From: Hallerella sp964501065
GTDB lineage: Bacteria; Fibrobacterota; Fibrobacteria; Fibrobacterales; Fibrobacteraceae
Direction: 5' to 3'
Length of the DNA stretch: 64,000 nt
NCBI GenBank assembly: GCA_964501065.1
Contig: CAZCRF010000004.1
Span: 15,982-79,981, forward strand
Below, one piece after another: positions 44,490 to 55,392 of the stretch. The translations under genes and the position numbers were made by a program. The notes below the pieces were generated by a model. That model saw only the letters and a program-made list of their open reading frames with translations, did not search any database and was not told where the DNA came from. Numbering within the stretch: the stretch's first letter is position 1; every line of letters begins with the position of its first letter.

Positions 44490-46805
44490 ATGAAAATTCC
44501 CGCGCAGACTCTTCTCCGGTCGCCGTTCTGGATTTTGGCCGCAGCGGCATTCGCCCTTCTCTCCTCTTGCTCCGATTCCTCGGCGGGAGACGATTACCGA
44601 TTCGAACGCGCCGTCCAGGACTTGTCCATTTTGCGCCGCTGTGCGAGCCAAAGCGACACGGCGAAGCACTGTTACCAAATGCGCTGGCGAATACCCATCG
44701 AGACGGAATCCCTGCTCCGGTTTCACGTCTGGATTGACACCACCTACGTCGGGGACTCCGCGACCAGCGTGCCAAACGGGGCCAAGGAGCATTCCATCCA
44801 GATTCCGTTCGAAAGCGAAGAGAAGCTCTACGACACTCTGGACTTGACGGAATACGTCGCGGAGTTCTTGGACAGGGACAGTTTGGCGGTCTCCATCTGG
44901 AGCGAATACGGGGACGGAAGCGAATCCGGCGACATCCAGCACGTTTTCGTCCACTTCGGGGACGACCTCCCCCCGTCGCTAGTGACCATTTCCGATTCCG
45001 TCTGGACGACGGGCGTCGCCATCGACTGGTCGCGTCCCACCGACCAGCGGGATTACTACATGCCCGAAAGCCTCTCCGGCCCCATCGCCGGCTACAACAT
45101 CCTGCTCTGGGCGGAAAACGAGAATCAGGACATCCGAAACGCAAAAGTGAAAATCACCCACGACGGAAAGACGGATTCCACCGGGAACGACTTTTGGCAA
45201 CGGCATCGCCGCTTCCGCTACACGAACGATTCCATCTGGATCGATTCGACATCGTCTTCCGCGAAGAATTACCTGCGCATCGCCGTGACGGACGGGAAAG
45301 GTTTCGACTTTTCATCCGACAGCGCGAACCGCTACCGCATGGTCGTCGAAGGGCTTTTCCCGGAAAGCCGTTACACGATCGGCATCATCGCCTGGGATTC
45401 CGCCGGGAACGCCTCCGGTTCGGGGTCCGTCGAGACGAACCAGCTTTTCATGACGACGGACGACATCGCCCCGTTGATGGCGAACAGGCTTTGGGTGCGC
45501 GCGGACACGACGGATTCTTCCGCGGCCTTTCTGGATTCGAACCGCGTTCTGATTTATTGGCCTCGCAGCGTCGACCCCCTATCCGATTCAAGCGGCATCA
45601 CGGCGGACTCTCTGATTCACATTCCGGGCGGCTGTTTCGAAAGCCTTTGCTACAGGCACGTACAAAGTTACACCGTGGAGCTTTGGGACGGTTCCGCATG
45701 GCAAACGGCAACAGGGGCGGGCGGAAATTCTGCGGAGAAGTACGCCGATTCCTACACAGTCGATTCCGATACGATGAAAGTCTCTGCGACAGGGGCTTAC
45801 GTCGCAGACACCATCCGTTGGGTCGTTCCCGGGGACACTCTGGTTCTCCGCATCCGCTCCATGGATTCTTCGGGCTACTATTCCGTTCCTCTGATAGACA
45901 CTGTCGTCGTCTCCGAAGGCCCGGAAGCCGACCTCGGATGCCCGGACGGATTCGTCCCCGTCCGCACGAGCGACACGACGCGATTCTGCATCGAAAGGTT
46001 CGAGCACATGGACTCGGACTCCACGTTCGCCCACAACGTCCTTTACGGTGAGGCAGTCAAGGCCTGCGAAGGAATCTCGGCGGACGGCTTCGACGTCTCC
46101 CTTTGCCGTTCGGGAGATTGGAAAGCGGCCTGCATGGCGCAGGGACGGTCTTCTTACGGCGTCATCGAAGAGGACGGATTCTCCGCTGCGGAATTCCTCT
46201 ACCGCTACTGCGGAGTCGGCTCGGACGATTCCCTTTCGGCGTTGGACTTTTTTAGTCGGAACGCGCTTTGCACAAGCCCGGACGGCATTCGCAACCTCTC
46301 CGGGGGATTCCAAGAATGGGTCATGGGGCCGGACACCCTCCCCTACGTCCTCCGGGGTTCCAGCTACGTTTACTACACGGGGGATTCCCGCGAATCCCTT
46401 TCCAAATGTACGACGTATTTCATCCCGCACCGCTCCCGTGCCGGTTACACGCAAGACACGGTTTACCTTTACCGCGAAGGCTCCAAGGTCGACACGAGCT
46501 ACACCCAGGACACTTCCCGAACGTTATTCCGCATCGTCACCCAAAAAGATTTTACGGATTCGATTCAGGTTTTCAAGGTCTCCTCTGCCGACGGGGATTC
46601 CCTCGGCGAGGATTACGCCCCCTTGCAAGAATTCCAAAAGGGCGGAGACGAATGGCTCAAGACCTTGGCCGGGAATCTTGTCTATGAACCTCTCCGCACC
46701 GAGGCGGTCTTTTTCACCGGGGAAGAAGTCTCCTACAAACCGGCGGCCGCCTTTTACACCGACCCGTCCATTTCATTCCGCTGCTGCGCCTACCCGGCGG
46801 ATTAG
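44490..46805 (+). CDS. large lipoprotein with C-terminal sulfatase-modifying-factor-like domain
   Basis: 771 residues. Lipobox LLSSC (Cys at about 27). Strand-rich fibronectin-like domains lie at about 145-310. A C-terminal region (about 485-700) starts LGCPDGFVPVRTSDTTRFCIERFEH and contains NLSGGFQEWVMGP, the layout of formylglycine-generating-enzyme-like (FGE-sulfatase) folds, as also used in Fibrobacter TIGR02171 proteins. The active-site Cys pair of true FGE is not evident. A surface-binding role is likely, the ligand unknown. Confidence 0.72.
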   Translation: MKIPAQTLLRSPFWILAAAAFALLSSCSDSSAGDDYRFERAVQDLSILRRCASQSDTAKHCYQMRWRIPIETESLLRFHVWIDTTYVGDSATSVPNGAKEHSIQIPFESEEKLYDTLDLTEYVAEFLDRDSLAVSIWSEYGDGSESGDIQHVFVHFGDDLPPSLVTISDSVWTTGVAIDWSRPTDQRDYYMPESLSGPIAGYNILLWAENENQDIRNAKVKITHDGKTDSTGNDFWQRHRRFRYTNDSIWIDSTSSSAKNYLRIAVTDGKGFDFSSDSANRYRMVVEGLFPESRYTIGIIAWDSAGNASGSGSVETNQLFMTTDDIAPLMANRLWVRADTTDSSAAFLDSNRVLIYWPRSVDPLSDSSGITADSLIHIPGGCFESLCYRHVQSYTVELWDGSAWQTATGAGGNSAEKYADSYTVDSDTMKVSATGAYVADTIRWVVPGDTLVLRIRSMDSSGYYSVPLIDTVVVSEGPEADLGCPDGFVPVRTSDTTRFCIERFEHMDSDSTFAHNVLYGEAVKACEGISADGFDVSLCRSGDWKAACMAQGRSSYGVIEEDGFSAAEFLYRYCGVGSDDSLSALDFFSRNALCTSPDGIRNLSGGFQEWVMGPDTLPYVLRGSSYVYYTGDSRESLSKCTTYFIPHRSRAGYTQDTVYLYREGSKVDTSYTQDTSRTLFRIVTQKDFTDSIQVFKVSSADGDSLGEDYAPLQEFQKGGDEWLKTLAGNLVYEPLRTEAVFFTGEEVSYKPAAAFYTDPSISFRCCAYPAD

Positions 46806-47007
46806 CCGTTCGCGGTCTGTTCCGCAGCACGGGTCGTGCGTGGCCACATCCCGACGTAAACCCAACTTTTCACCCATCGCTTTTCACTAGCCGCCCACAA
46901 CTTCCGCCCATCGTCAAAATGGACGCTTTTCATACGAATGGAAAGTTTCTGCGCATTTTCAAAAACTATTTTTAGCCGAAAGCCGAAAAAACAGAAAAGG
47001 AGTTTTG

Positions 47008-50000
47008 ATGGTTCGCATTCTTTGGATACTCTTCTGTCTCGCCGGAATGCTCTTCGCCGACGACCGCATCCCGAACATCGACTTCACCTGCGACACCTGT
47101 ACGCGCCGCCTATTGGACAGTCTGAACGTTTACGACCGCCCCGCGATTCGCGGAAACCAAATCGGATTTCGCCCCGCCGACAAGCACAAGTTCGCCTTCA
47201 TCGCAGACCCATCCGCAACGACCTTCAAGGTCATCGACGCTTCGAGCGGCGCATCTGTTTGGGAAGGATCCCTTTCCCCCATCGGCAATTGGCCGCGGCC
47301 GAACATGTGGGTGAACGGCGCGTTCAACTCCATCAACACCCTTTATGAATTCGGAACGGCGGATTCCGTTTCCGCGCAAACGGAAAATCTCTACACGGCC
47401 GACTTCTCTGACCTGACCGCCCCCGGCACCTACTTCCTGGTTGTCGGCAGCGACACGTCCTTCCCGTTCATCATCGACGAGTATCTTTTCAATGCGGTTT
47501 TCGAAACGACGCTCAAGTTCTTCGGCATCCAACGCTGCGGCAACACGAATTCCCAACTTCACGGGGCATGCCACATGAAGGACGGCTCTGCGGTCGGCCA
47601 TGACCTCACGGGCGGTTGGCATGACTGCGGCGACCATTTCAAGGTCAGCCAGACCTTAGGCTATGCGGCGTTCGTCCTCTCGATTGCCTACAACGTCTAT
47701 TCCGAACGGGCGGAAGACCGGTATGGGGCGTCTTACGACGACACCGTGACGACGGACGGAATCCCGGACATCCTGTGGGAGGCGAAAGTCGGCGTCGATT
47801 GGATTTACAAAATGTACAAGGCGTCCAAGGCGGACGGATTGATTGAACAGGGGGACATGTATCACTCGATTGGAGTCGGTTCCGAAGACCATCAATTCTG
47901 GGACGTTCCCGAACATCAAGATGTGCAAAGCCCGTCCAAAGGCGGTGCGCCGCGACCCGTGGCTGCGGGAATCGGGACGAACGCAGCGGGGATGTATGCC
48001 GCCGCCATGGCGTTCTTCGCCGTCGGTTGGGAAATGTACCAGACGGACAACTATTCCGACTCGCTGATTGCCGCCGCCAAGGACATCTACAAGAACATCA
48101 TCGCCAAATACGCACCGGACGGCAAGGCGACGGACAATCTCCAGGGATTCTACACGGGAGCGGGACCGCTTTACGACGACGCGGCCGCCGCCGCTCTCGC
48201 CCTTTGGTATGCGACAAAGGACACTTCGTATGCGTACGACCTTTACAAGAATACGGCGATAAACGACAATGCGGACAACTACAGATACAACCTCCCCTAC
48301 TTCCGGGGCGGCTACATGGGCCATCGGAGCGGATTCTACCCGGGCGGCTGGATGACGGACTACGAGAACATCCACGCCTACGTCCTCTTCGCTTTTGACA
48401 AGTTGATTCTTTCGACAGTCGCCAAGGCGCAGAGCTACGGGATTTCGAGCGAAGAGCGCGACACGCTTCTCTCGCGCGTCGTCGCGACGATGACGCGCCT
48501 CACGGACGACGGCACTCAAGGAGATTCCACGGTCAGCACGAACCCTTACGGCTCCTTCACGGTCGTCCCCCCGTATAATCTTGTCTGGACTTCTAGCGAC
48601 TGGGGCTTCAACCGCTACAACATGGGCGCGGCGAACGCCGTCTTCATGCTCTACGACATGACGGGCGACGAACAATACTTGAACGTCGCCTTGGACAATT
48701 TCTACTACAACATGGGAGCGAATCCCTGGGGACTGTCCTTCATCATGGGGACGGGGACGCGGAACGAAAATCATCCGCACAACCGCGCGTCAAACCCCGA
48801 CGGCTACAACGCGGGCGGCATTCCCTACCAATACAAATGTCCCAAGGGCGCCCTGATGGGCGGAGCCGCGCCGCACCAGACCCTGAAGGACGATTGGAAC
48901 GACTACACCGCGACGGAAACATGCATCGACTTCTCTTCCCAGTTCGTCATTCCCGGGTTGAGCCTTTCGAAGAAAGTACCGGAAGACGTGGACGGACCCG
49001 TATTTTCGAACATCGCCGGAACGGCCATCTCGGACACATCCGCCGTCATCAGCTGGAATTCGGACGAACGCGCCGCCGTGACCGTTTACTACGCAACATC
49101 CCCGGATGCGGCGAAGATGGACTCGGTTGCGGCTGTCGCCGGAGTCGGCGGTTCCGTGACAATCGGTGGCCTCACTCCGGGACAAACTTATTACTTCTAC
49201 CTGGTCGGGCACGACGTGCGGCAAAACTACACGACGGACGACAACCACGGGCAGTGGTATTCCTGGGTGCAAACGGCTTCCGCCGTGCAAATTTCCGGAG
49301 TCACCATTTGCCAGGTGACGAACAACAGCGCAAAAATTTATTGGTGGACGGGCGATGTCGCGATGAACGGGATGGTCTCCTACGGAACCTCTTCCGCCGC
49401 CCTCGAATACACGGCAGTCTCGGACTCCGGCAAGGCTGTGCGTTTCCATGAAGCGGTGCTTTCGGGGCTTTCCGCCGGGCAGACTTATTACTTCGACGTG
49501 CAGTCCGGTGCGACGACCGACAACAACTCCGGCCGCCACTACAGCTTCACGACTTCTTCCGAAGCGACATTCGTCGATTTCCGCGTCCACGTCAAACCGG
49601 CGAGCAAAAATTCCAACTGCTCCGATTGGAAATCCTGCAACACTTTCTTCGTCACGGTCACGAACAACGACACGATTCCCTACTCCGACGTGGAACTTCG
49701 CTTTTATCTGAACAAGAGCGTCGGGGCGACGGGTTGGGGGCAGCTCCTCAACGTCTCTTACGACAACGGGTTCAACATGACCCTTTCCTTCGGGAACGCA
49801 CAGCCCGATGCGGCGAGCGGCGGCTACTACCTCCCCGTCACCCTCGAGGGGACAATCGGAGTTTCGAGCAGTTTCCAGTTCGAGATGCAATTGACGAACG
49901 CCACCTACGGGGACATCGACGGCTCCTGGTCCCTGCGCGCCCACGCGGAATCTTCGGATCCCGTCAAGTTCAACGGCATCGACCTCACGCGAGGCCCGTA

Positions 50001-52749
50001 TTACACGGGTTCGGAATCGACCTGGCTCGAAGAATACAACGGCCAGAAGGAAGAGGCCTACAGGGAAGACCCCTACGTCGCCATATTCTACCACGGCACG
50101 CACATTTACGGATATTCCCCGGATTACGACCCGACGTCTAGCGAGCTTTCCATTGCGCGGACTCTCACCCTAGACTTTCTCACTCCCTTTGAAACGCCGG
50201 CCACATCCGTCGAAGATACGGTGAACGCGGTCGTCTACACCGGGGAGAGCACCGTTTCGCCCTCCGGATTCCTCGACGACTTCGAAGGCAACGGCATTTC
50301 ATACTTCGCAAACACGCAATACGTGAAGAAATATGACGACTTCACGTTCTCCGTCCCCAAAGACTTGGCCTACGGGAACAACATGATTGACTGGGTCTCT
50401 TGGCACAACCACGGGGCGAACGCAAAAGGAAGTTACGATTGCGCGTGCAAGGTCGTCCGTTCCAATGTCGAATGGGATTCCATCACGACGCCACTCGAAA
50501 AGCGTTATCTGATATTCAACGTCGATACGGCCAAGGCTTACGTCGGGAAACGCGCCCAAGTGACCGTGACCCTTTACGACTCCACGGGAGCGGTCATCTC
50601 GGACGACGACATCACCATCAGACTCTCCGTCCAAGAAGGTTCCGCCTTCTTCTACACCTCGGCGACGGCGAATCTCGCGACGACGACCCTCACCCTGTCG
50701 AACGGTACGGCGACATTCTTCGTCACGAGCGACACGCCTCTAGAAACCCTCCTCTACGCGAGTGCGGTCAGTTCCAGCTCCAAGTACAATTATACGTCGG
50801 CAAAGGCCGTCCTCCTCATCGAGGAACTTCCGCCGTGGCCCATCATCGACCGGGCGGAGATGCTCGACTCGGACTGCGACAACATCCCGGACCGGCTGAA
50901 AATCTTCTTGACCGCCCCCTATCAAGAAGGCCAGAGCTTTGAATCCGCCGCATTCGAATACAGGGGCGACACGATTTCCGTCTCCTCGGCGGCCGTCGTC
51001 GATTCCCTGGTCCAAATCGACTTCTCCCCCAAAGAGGCGGAAGTTTTCACCGCGCCCACGGGATTCGTCACCCTGAACAGCCGCATCGGCACGGAAATCA
51101 AATCCAGCACGGACTTCTACAGCGATGCGATTTCCCCCGCGATTCTCTCGCTCTCGGTACTAGAACGCCTCGACACGGCGACGGCCGACAGAATTTACAT
51201 CCAGTTCTCGGAACCGATTTCAGCACCGGGGCTTTCCTTCCCGCTCACCTTGTTCGACAAGAACGGAAACGCTACGGGAACAGTGCCTACCGTGACCGGC
51301 TCCAAGATTTACAACGAATCGCTCCACATCTGGGAATTCACCGTTTCGTTCGATGCGAACGGGAACTCCCTCGTCTCGGAGGGGATGCGCGGGCAGCTCC
51401 TCGCAACTTCCACGATAACGGACAAGTCGGGCAACGGGGTTTCCCAGATTTGCGCCGCGCCCATTTTGCCGTTCGAACTGAAGATTCTGCCCGTTCCGCT
51501 GCGCTACGCGAGCATTTCCGACTATGACGGGGACGGTCTTGCAGAACGCGTCCTCGCCGAATTCTCTTCGCCCGTGGATGCAAAGCACGCCCCGGACAGT
51601 GTATCCATCGTCTTTGGGAGCGCAGTCCCCGAAACGCTCTGGACGGCTTCTTTCAATTGGAATGCGGACGGCACGGAAGCGGTCATCGACTTGCAAACGC
51701 CCTTCAAGCTGGGCAACACGAACGGGACATATTCCGGATTCTCCTCCAAGGGCGGCGAACTGGTCGGCGCGGGGCTTTTGAAACAGCACAAGGGAAGCGG
51801 GGCCAATTACGAAAGCGACTCCACCTTGGCGGAAGACTTGGCGGGTCCCGTCATCGTGCAGGCGAGCATCCAAAACGCGGGTTCTTTCGTCTCCCTCCGC
51901 GTCGAAACGAGCGAGCCTCTTGAAATCGGCGATTCCTCGCGCTCCCAAGTCCAACGGGAACGCAAAGGGCCAATCGACGTCATCCCGGAAAATTGGGCGG
52001 CAAGCAACAGCGTCTTCACCTTGCTCTACAAGGCCGACGCCGAGACCGCCGTGCAAGAGGGCGACCGCATCCGTCTCACGCCCCTGGATGCCAGTTTCTT
52101 CCTCGACAAGAACGGCAACCGCCCCGCGGCGGAAAATCCCTGGGCGACAGTCACCGGTGCGGGAAAGCCGAAAATCACGTTCGACGTGCACCCGGACGTT
52201 CCCGTTTCCGACATTTCACAGCCCTCTCCCGAAACTTGCAGCGAAAGCGGCGAACCGTTCCGCCTTGCCGCCCTGAACCAAGAGACGCGAAAGTGGGACA
52301 TCTACGAGAACGGCCTCTTGATTTCGAGCGTCGATTCCGCCGGGCACACTTTCGAGGGGATGCTCTACGACATCGATTTGGGAGTGCCTCGCGGAACGGC
52401 CTTCGGAGAATCCCCCGCGTGGACGTCCCTCTATCTGGACATGGAGTTCCCCTTCTACACCAACACGGGCAGCTTCGTCAACCGCTACGCGCAAGGGCTT
52501 CTTTTGGACACCCGGTACCTTTCCAGCGACAACCAGATGGTGCTCCGCCTGGAATGGGCGTCACGTTGCGGAAAAGGTCCGGAATCGGAAAGCGGCCGCG
52601 CCGTCGGGACGGGGGCCTACATCGCCAAAATCAGCATCAAGACGCGCTTCACCCCGAACCAGGACGTCGATGCGGAAACGATGCGGCGATTCTCCTCGAA
52701 GGACAGCTTCACCAAAGCGCAAACTTTCGGCATCCGCCGCGTCAAGTGA
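47008..52749 (+). CDS. multi-domain GH9 cellulase (endoglucanase), 1913 residues
   Basis: It hydrolyses beta-1,4-glucan outside the cell. A signal peptide ends GMLFAD. The CelD-N Ig-like domain spans about 45-150. The GH9 (alpha/alpha)6 catalytic domain spans about 155-655, with GGWHDCGDHFK (D206, D209), the substrate-binding HPHNR (H589, H591, R593) and proton donor E637 in WNDYTATE. Two fibronectin-like domains (about 665-850) and a beta-sandwich (about 855-1010) follow. An Ig-like Big_1-type domain covers about 1175-1280, with Asp-rich DSDCDNIPDR and DYDGDGLAER loops in later repeats. A C-terminal domain ends FGIRRVK. AAAGGAG lies upstream. The catalytic part is only a quarter of the chain, and the gene overlaps the kinase gene by 1 nt. 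Confidence 0.93.
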   Translation: MVRILWILFCLAGMLFADDRIPNIDFTCDTCTRRLLDSLNVYDRPAIRGNQIGFRPADKHKFAFIADPSATTFKVIDASSGASVWEGSLSPIGNWPRPNMWVNGAFNSINTLYEFGTADSVSAQTENLYTADFSDLTAPGTYFLVVGSDTSFPFIIDEYLFNAVFETTLKFFGIQRCGNTNSQLHGACHMKDGSAVGHDLTGGWHDCGDHFKVSQTLGYAAFVLSIAYNVYSERAEDRYGASYDDTVTTDGIPDILWEAKVGVDWIYKMYKASKADGLIEQGDMYHSIGVGSEDHQFWDVPEHQDVQSPSKGGAPRPVAAGIGTNAAGMYAAAMAFFAVGWEMYQTDNYSDSLIAAAKDIYKNIIAKYAPDGKATDNLQGFYTGAGPLYDDAAAAALALWYATKDTSYAYDLYKNTAINDNADNYRYNLPYFRGGYMGHRSGFYPGGWMTDYENIHAYVLFAFDKLILSTVAKAQSYGISSEERDTLLSRVVATMTRLTDDGTQGDSTVSTNPYGSFTVVPPYNLVWTSSDWGFNRYNMGAANAVFMLYDMTGDEQYLNVALDNFYYNMGANPWGLSFIMGTGTRNENHPHNRASNPDGYNAGGIPYQYKCPKGALMGGAAPHQTLKDDWNDYTATETCIDFSSQFVIPGLSLSKKVPEDVDGPVFSNIAGTAISDTSAVISWNSDERAAVTVYYATSPDAAKMDSVAAVAGVGGSVTIGGLTPGQTYYFYLVGHDVRQNYTTDDNHGQWYSWVQTASAVQISGVTICQVTNNSAKIYWWTGDVAMNGMVSYGTSSAALEYTAVSDSGKAVRFHEAVLSGLSAGQTYYFDVQSGATTDNNSGRHYSFTTSSEATFVDFRVHVKPASKNSNCSDWKSCNTFFVTVTNNDTIPYSDVELRFYLNKSVGATGWGQLLNVSYDNGFNMTLSFGNAQPDAASGGYYLPVTLEGTIGVSSSFQFEMQLTNATYGDIDGSWSLRAHAESSDPVKFNGIDLTRGPYYTGSESTWLEEYNGQKEEAYREDPYVAIFYHGTHIYGYSPDYDPTSSELSIARTLTLDFLTPFETPATSVEDTVNAVVYTGESTVSPSGFLDDFEGNGISYFANTQYVKKYDDFTFSVPKDLAYGNNMIDWVSWHNHGANAKGSYDCACKVVRSNVEWDSITTPLEKRYLIFNVDTAKAYVGKRAQVTVTLYDSTGAVISDDDITIRLSVQEGSAFFYTSATANLATTTLTLSNGTATFFVTSDTPLETLLYASAVSSSSKYNYTSAKAVLLIEELPPWPIIDRAEMLDSDCDNIPDRLKIFLTAPYQEGQSFESAAFEYRGDTISVSSAAVVDSLVQIDFSPKEAEVFTAPTGFVTLNSRIGTEIKSSTDFYSDAISPAILSLSVLERLDTATADRIYIQFSEPISAPGLSFPLTLFDKNGNATGTVPTVTGSKIYNESLHIWEFTVSFDANGNSLVSEGMRGQLLATSTITDKSGNGVSQICAAPILPFELKILPVPLRYASISDYDGDGLAERVLAEFSSPVDAKHAPDSVSIVFGSAVPETLWTASFNWNADGTEAVIDLQTPFKLGNTNGTYSGFSSKGGELVGAGLLKQHKGSGANYESDSTLAEDLAGPVIVQASIQNAGSFVSLRVETSEPLEIGDSSRSQVQRERKGPIDVIPENWAASNSVFTLLYKADAETAVQEGDRIRLTPLDASFFLDKNGNRPAAENPWATVTGAGKPKITFDVHPDVPVSDISQPSPETCSESGEPFRLAALNQETRKWDIYENGLLISSVDSAGHTFEGMLYDIDLGVPRGTAFGESPAWTSLYLDMEFPFYTNTGSFVNRYAQGLLLDTRYLSSDNQMVLRLEWASRCGKGPESESGRAVGTGAYIAKISIKTRFTPNQDVDAETMRRFSSKDSFTKAQTFGIRRVK

Positions 52750-54986
52750 TGGAAAATCTCCCGATGGATTCCCTCAACCTCAATTTCCACGGGATTGTCT
52801 CCCTCCTCTTCTGCATCGTACAACTCCCGCTGATTCTTTCGGCAATCCTGTCGAGTTCCTTGGCGAAAAGGCTTCAAAAGAACCTCGTTTACCTTTTGAC
52901 CTTGGACATCTGTTGGAACATCCTGGCTTTCATCCAGGAGTTGCCCTCTGAAATCATTTCCGATAAGAACCGTCACATCATCTACATCAGCGGTGCGCTT
53001 TGCTGGGTGCAATACGGCTACGCGGTTTTCCGTTCCGTAGCGGGAATCGCCGGGGAATCCGCCCGGCCTTTCTGGGAAAAGCTTCTCCCCGCGTTCAAAG
53101 CCCTGAACTTTCTCGGAATCGCCTACATCCTCTTTTTCGGATTCTTCGAGAACAATTTTTACAGCGAACCGTTCAAGACCTGGTTCGGATTCACGACGAC
53201 GAACACCATCTTTGCGACAGTGGCGATTCTAGTCTTCTTCATTTTCCCGGCCATTTGCGCTGCGGCAGTTTCCTTCCAATCGTTCCATTCGGCGACCGCG
53301 AAAATCCACAAGGCAATCTTCATCACACTGGTGACCTCCATCGTGGGCGGGTTGACCTTCGACTCCATCCTCCCGGCTTTGCACATCTTCTTTTACAGCG
53401 AAAGCGCATCCGTCTTCATGTTCTTCGTCTCCATCGTGCTTTACCGGGCGAACTCGGCGATTTCCCAAAGGGGGATAGACCTCAACAGTACGCTCGCGGG
53501 AATCGTCAAGAATTTGGACGAGGGGGTCTTGGTGATGAACCCTTCGGGAAGGATTGAATTTTCGAACGCGGCGGCGAGCGAGATTTTGAGTCACGGCGAA
53601 GGGCCCGTCCTGCACAGGCAAATATCCGCCTTTCTCCCCGACTTGAAACTGCTGGGTCCTTTTGCAAACAGACCTTTGAAGGCGAACGGCAAGGAAGCCC
53701 CCGTGACCGTTTCCGTTTTTCCTCTTTATGCAAACGGAATCCCGTTCGGCTACAAGGCTTTGCTGAAAGATTCCAACCAAGACGAGGCGTTCCGCCGGAA
53801 ATTCTCCAGACTCCAAGCGGAGTTCAACGACGAGCGGGACTCCATCCGTCTGAAAATCATGAAGCTTCAGCGACTCTACGGCCAACAGCAGATTTTTTTG
53901 CGTTCCCTGCTGAACAACCTTCCCGCAAGGCTCTGGGCGAAGAACCTGACCGGGGCGTACACCCAGCAAAACGAAAAGGATGTCCAATTCCGCGGAGACA
54001 GGCTCAGCCGCATCGACAGCCCCGCCTTCACCCCGCTCGAAATCCAGGCGATGGAAGGTCCGGGGAGAATCGTCTCCTCGCTCGAATCCGAATCCGACTC
54101 GGACGGCAAAAGGCTCTGGCTCAAATACACGGTCATCCCCCTTTACGACGAGAACCATCACGTCAAGGGCGTGCTGAACTTGATGGAGGACACGAGCGCA
54201 TTCCACGAACTCGAAGAAGAGAGAAACCAACTCCGCGAAAACTTGCTCAAGGCATCCAACATCGAGGATTTGAGCAGCGTGACCGGAGGACTCGCCCACG
54301 ACTTCAACAACATCCTTTCGGGCATCATCGGCTACTGCGAACTCGCCCAAGCTACGATTCCGCAGACGGAGGATTGCGGAAAGGCCCGCAAATACTTGGA
54401 AAACGTGCGGAAGTCCTCGGACAATGCGGCGAAGCTGGTCAAGCGCACTTACGACCAATTGAACGAACAGCGGGCGTCCCAGACGACGGAGGCGGAAAAC
54501 TTCAACGTCGGGTTGGTCTTTGACGAAGTGAAGAACGCCCTTTCCGCCACCGTGCCCTCGAACATCCGAATCGTCAAGGATTCTAGCGACGACATGGTCG
54601 CCTTCGGAAACCAGACCGACTTCCACCGCATCATGCTGAACATGGGGAAGAACGCCATCTTGGCGATGAAGGGCGGCGGAACCCTCACCTACGCCTGCCG
54701 TCCCGTCGAAATTTCGGAACAAAAAATCACGCAGTTTTCGAACATCCCCGCCGGAAACTACCTCTTCATCACAGTGGCGGACACGGGATCCGGCATGTCG
54801 CCGGACATCGTTTCCCACATTTTCACTCCCTATTTCACGACTCGCGCCCCGGGAGAGGGGATGGGACTCGGGCTTTCCGTCGCCTTGAAACTGATAAAAA
54901 TGGCCAAAGCGTTCATCAATCTGAAGACAACCATCGGAAAAGGAACTACTTTTGAACTGTATTGGCCCACGGCTCGAAACAAATAG
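52749..54986 (+). CDS. membrane sensor histidine kinase
   Basis: 745 residues. Seven hydrophobic segments (about 12-235) form a membrane sensor. A PAS-like region (about 245-350) and a second PAS-like region (about 375-490) follow. The phospho-acceptor H517 sits in GLAHDFNNILSG. The ATPase has NMGKNAIL (N box), DTGSGM (G1), TTRAPGEGMGLGLS (G2) and a TTFELYWP end. This is the NtrB-like kinase type. The start ATG shares a base with the TGA of the GH9 gene (TGATG); ATG 52764 is the alternative. It heads a three-gene signalling set. Confidence 0.88.
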   Translation: MENLPMDSLNLNFHGIVSLLFCIVQLPLILSAILSSSLAKRLQKNLVYLLTLDICWNILAFIQELPSEIISDKNRHIIYISGALCWVQYGYAVFRSVAGIAGESARPFWEKLLPAFKALNFLGIAYILFFGFFENNFYSEPFKTWFGFTTTNTIFATVAILVFFIFPAICAAAVSFQSFHSATAKIHKAIFITLVTSIVGGLTFDSILPALHIFFYSESASVFMFFVSIVLYRANSAISQRGIDLNSTLAGIVKNLDEGVLVMNPSGRIEFSNAAASEILSHGEGPVLHRQISAFLPDLKLLGPFANRPLKANGKEAPVTVSVFPLYANGIPFGYKALLKDSNQDEAFRRKFSRLQAEFNDERDSIRLKIMKLQRLYGQQQIFLRSLLNNLPARLWAKNLTGAYTQQNEKDVQFRGDRLSRIDSPAFTPLEIQAMEGPGRIVSSLESESDSDGKRLWLKYTVIPLYDENHHVKGVLNLMEDTSAFHELEEERNQLRENLLKASNIEDLSSVTGGLAHDFNNILSGIIGYCELAQATIPQTEDCGKARKYLENVRKSSDNAAKLVKRTYDQLNEQRASQTTEAENFNVGLVFDEVKNALSATVPSNIRIVKDSSDDMVAFGNQTDFHRIMLNMGKNAILAMKGGGTLTYACRPVEISEQKITQFSNIPAGNYLFITVADTGSGMSPDIVSHIFTPYFTTRAPGEGMGLGLSVALKLIKMAKAFINLKTTIGKGTTFELYWPTARNK

Positions 54987-54999
54987 GAGGTTTGTGCCT

Positions 55000-55383
55000 A
55001 TGCCCAAAGTGCTCATCATCGATGACGAAGAAGATATCCGTTCCGTTTTGAAAGATATGCTCAACATGTCCGGTTACGAAGTCGACTCGGCGGAGAACGG
55101 GAAACAGGCCAAGGAATTCTACGACAAGACGGATTACGACGCCATCATCACCGACATCATCATGCCGGAACAGGACGGCTTCGAAGTCATCCTGGACTTT
55201 CGCAACAAGAACCAGCTCGACCGCGTCATCGCGATCAGCGGCGGAAGACGCACTTCTTCGGAAGATTACCTGAGCATTGCGAACCATTTCGGAGTCTCCT
55301 CCATCTTTTCCAAACCGCCCAACTACAAGGAACTGATGGCCAAGGTTGACGAAATCGTCAAGTCGCACCAGCAAAAAGGTTAA
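55000..55383 (+). CDS. single-domain response regulator (receiver)
   Basis: 127 residues, only a CheY-like receiver. Phospho-acceptor D52 lies in IITDIIMPEQDG. The acidic pair is DDEED, and the conserved Lys is K105 (FSKPP). AGGAGG precedes the start, ten bases before the ATG. It has no output domain, so it may relay phosphate between the kinase and the next gene. Confidence 0.93.
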   Translation: MPKVLIIDDEEDIRSVLKDMLNMSGYEVDSAENGKQAKEFYDKTDYDAIITDIIMPEQDGFEVILDFRNKNQLDRVIAISGGRRTSSEDYLSIANHFGVSSIFSKPPNYKELMAKVDEIVKSHQQKG

Positions 55384-55392
55384 AACAAGGCG

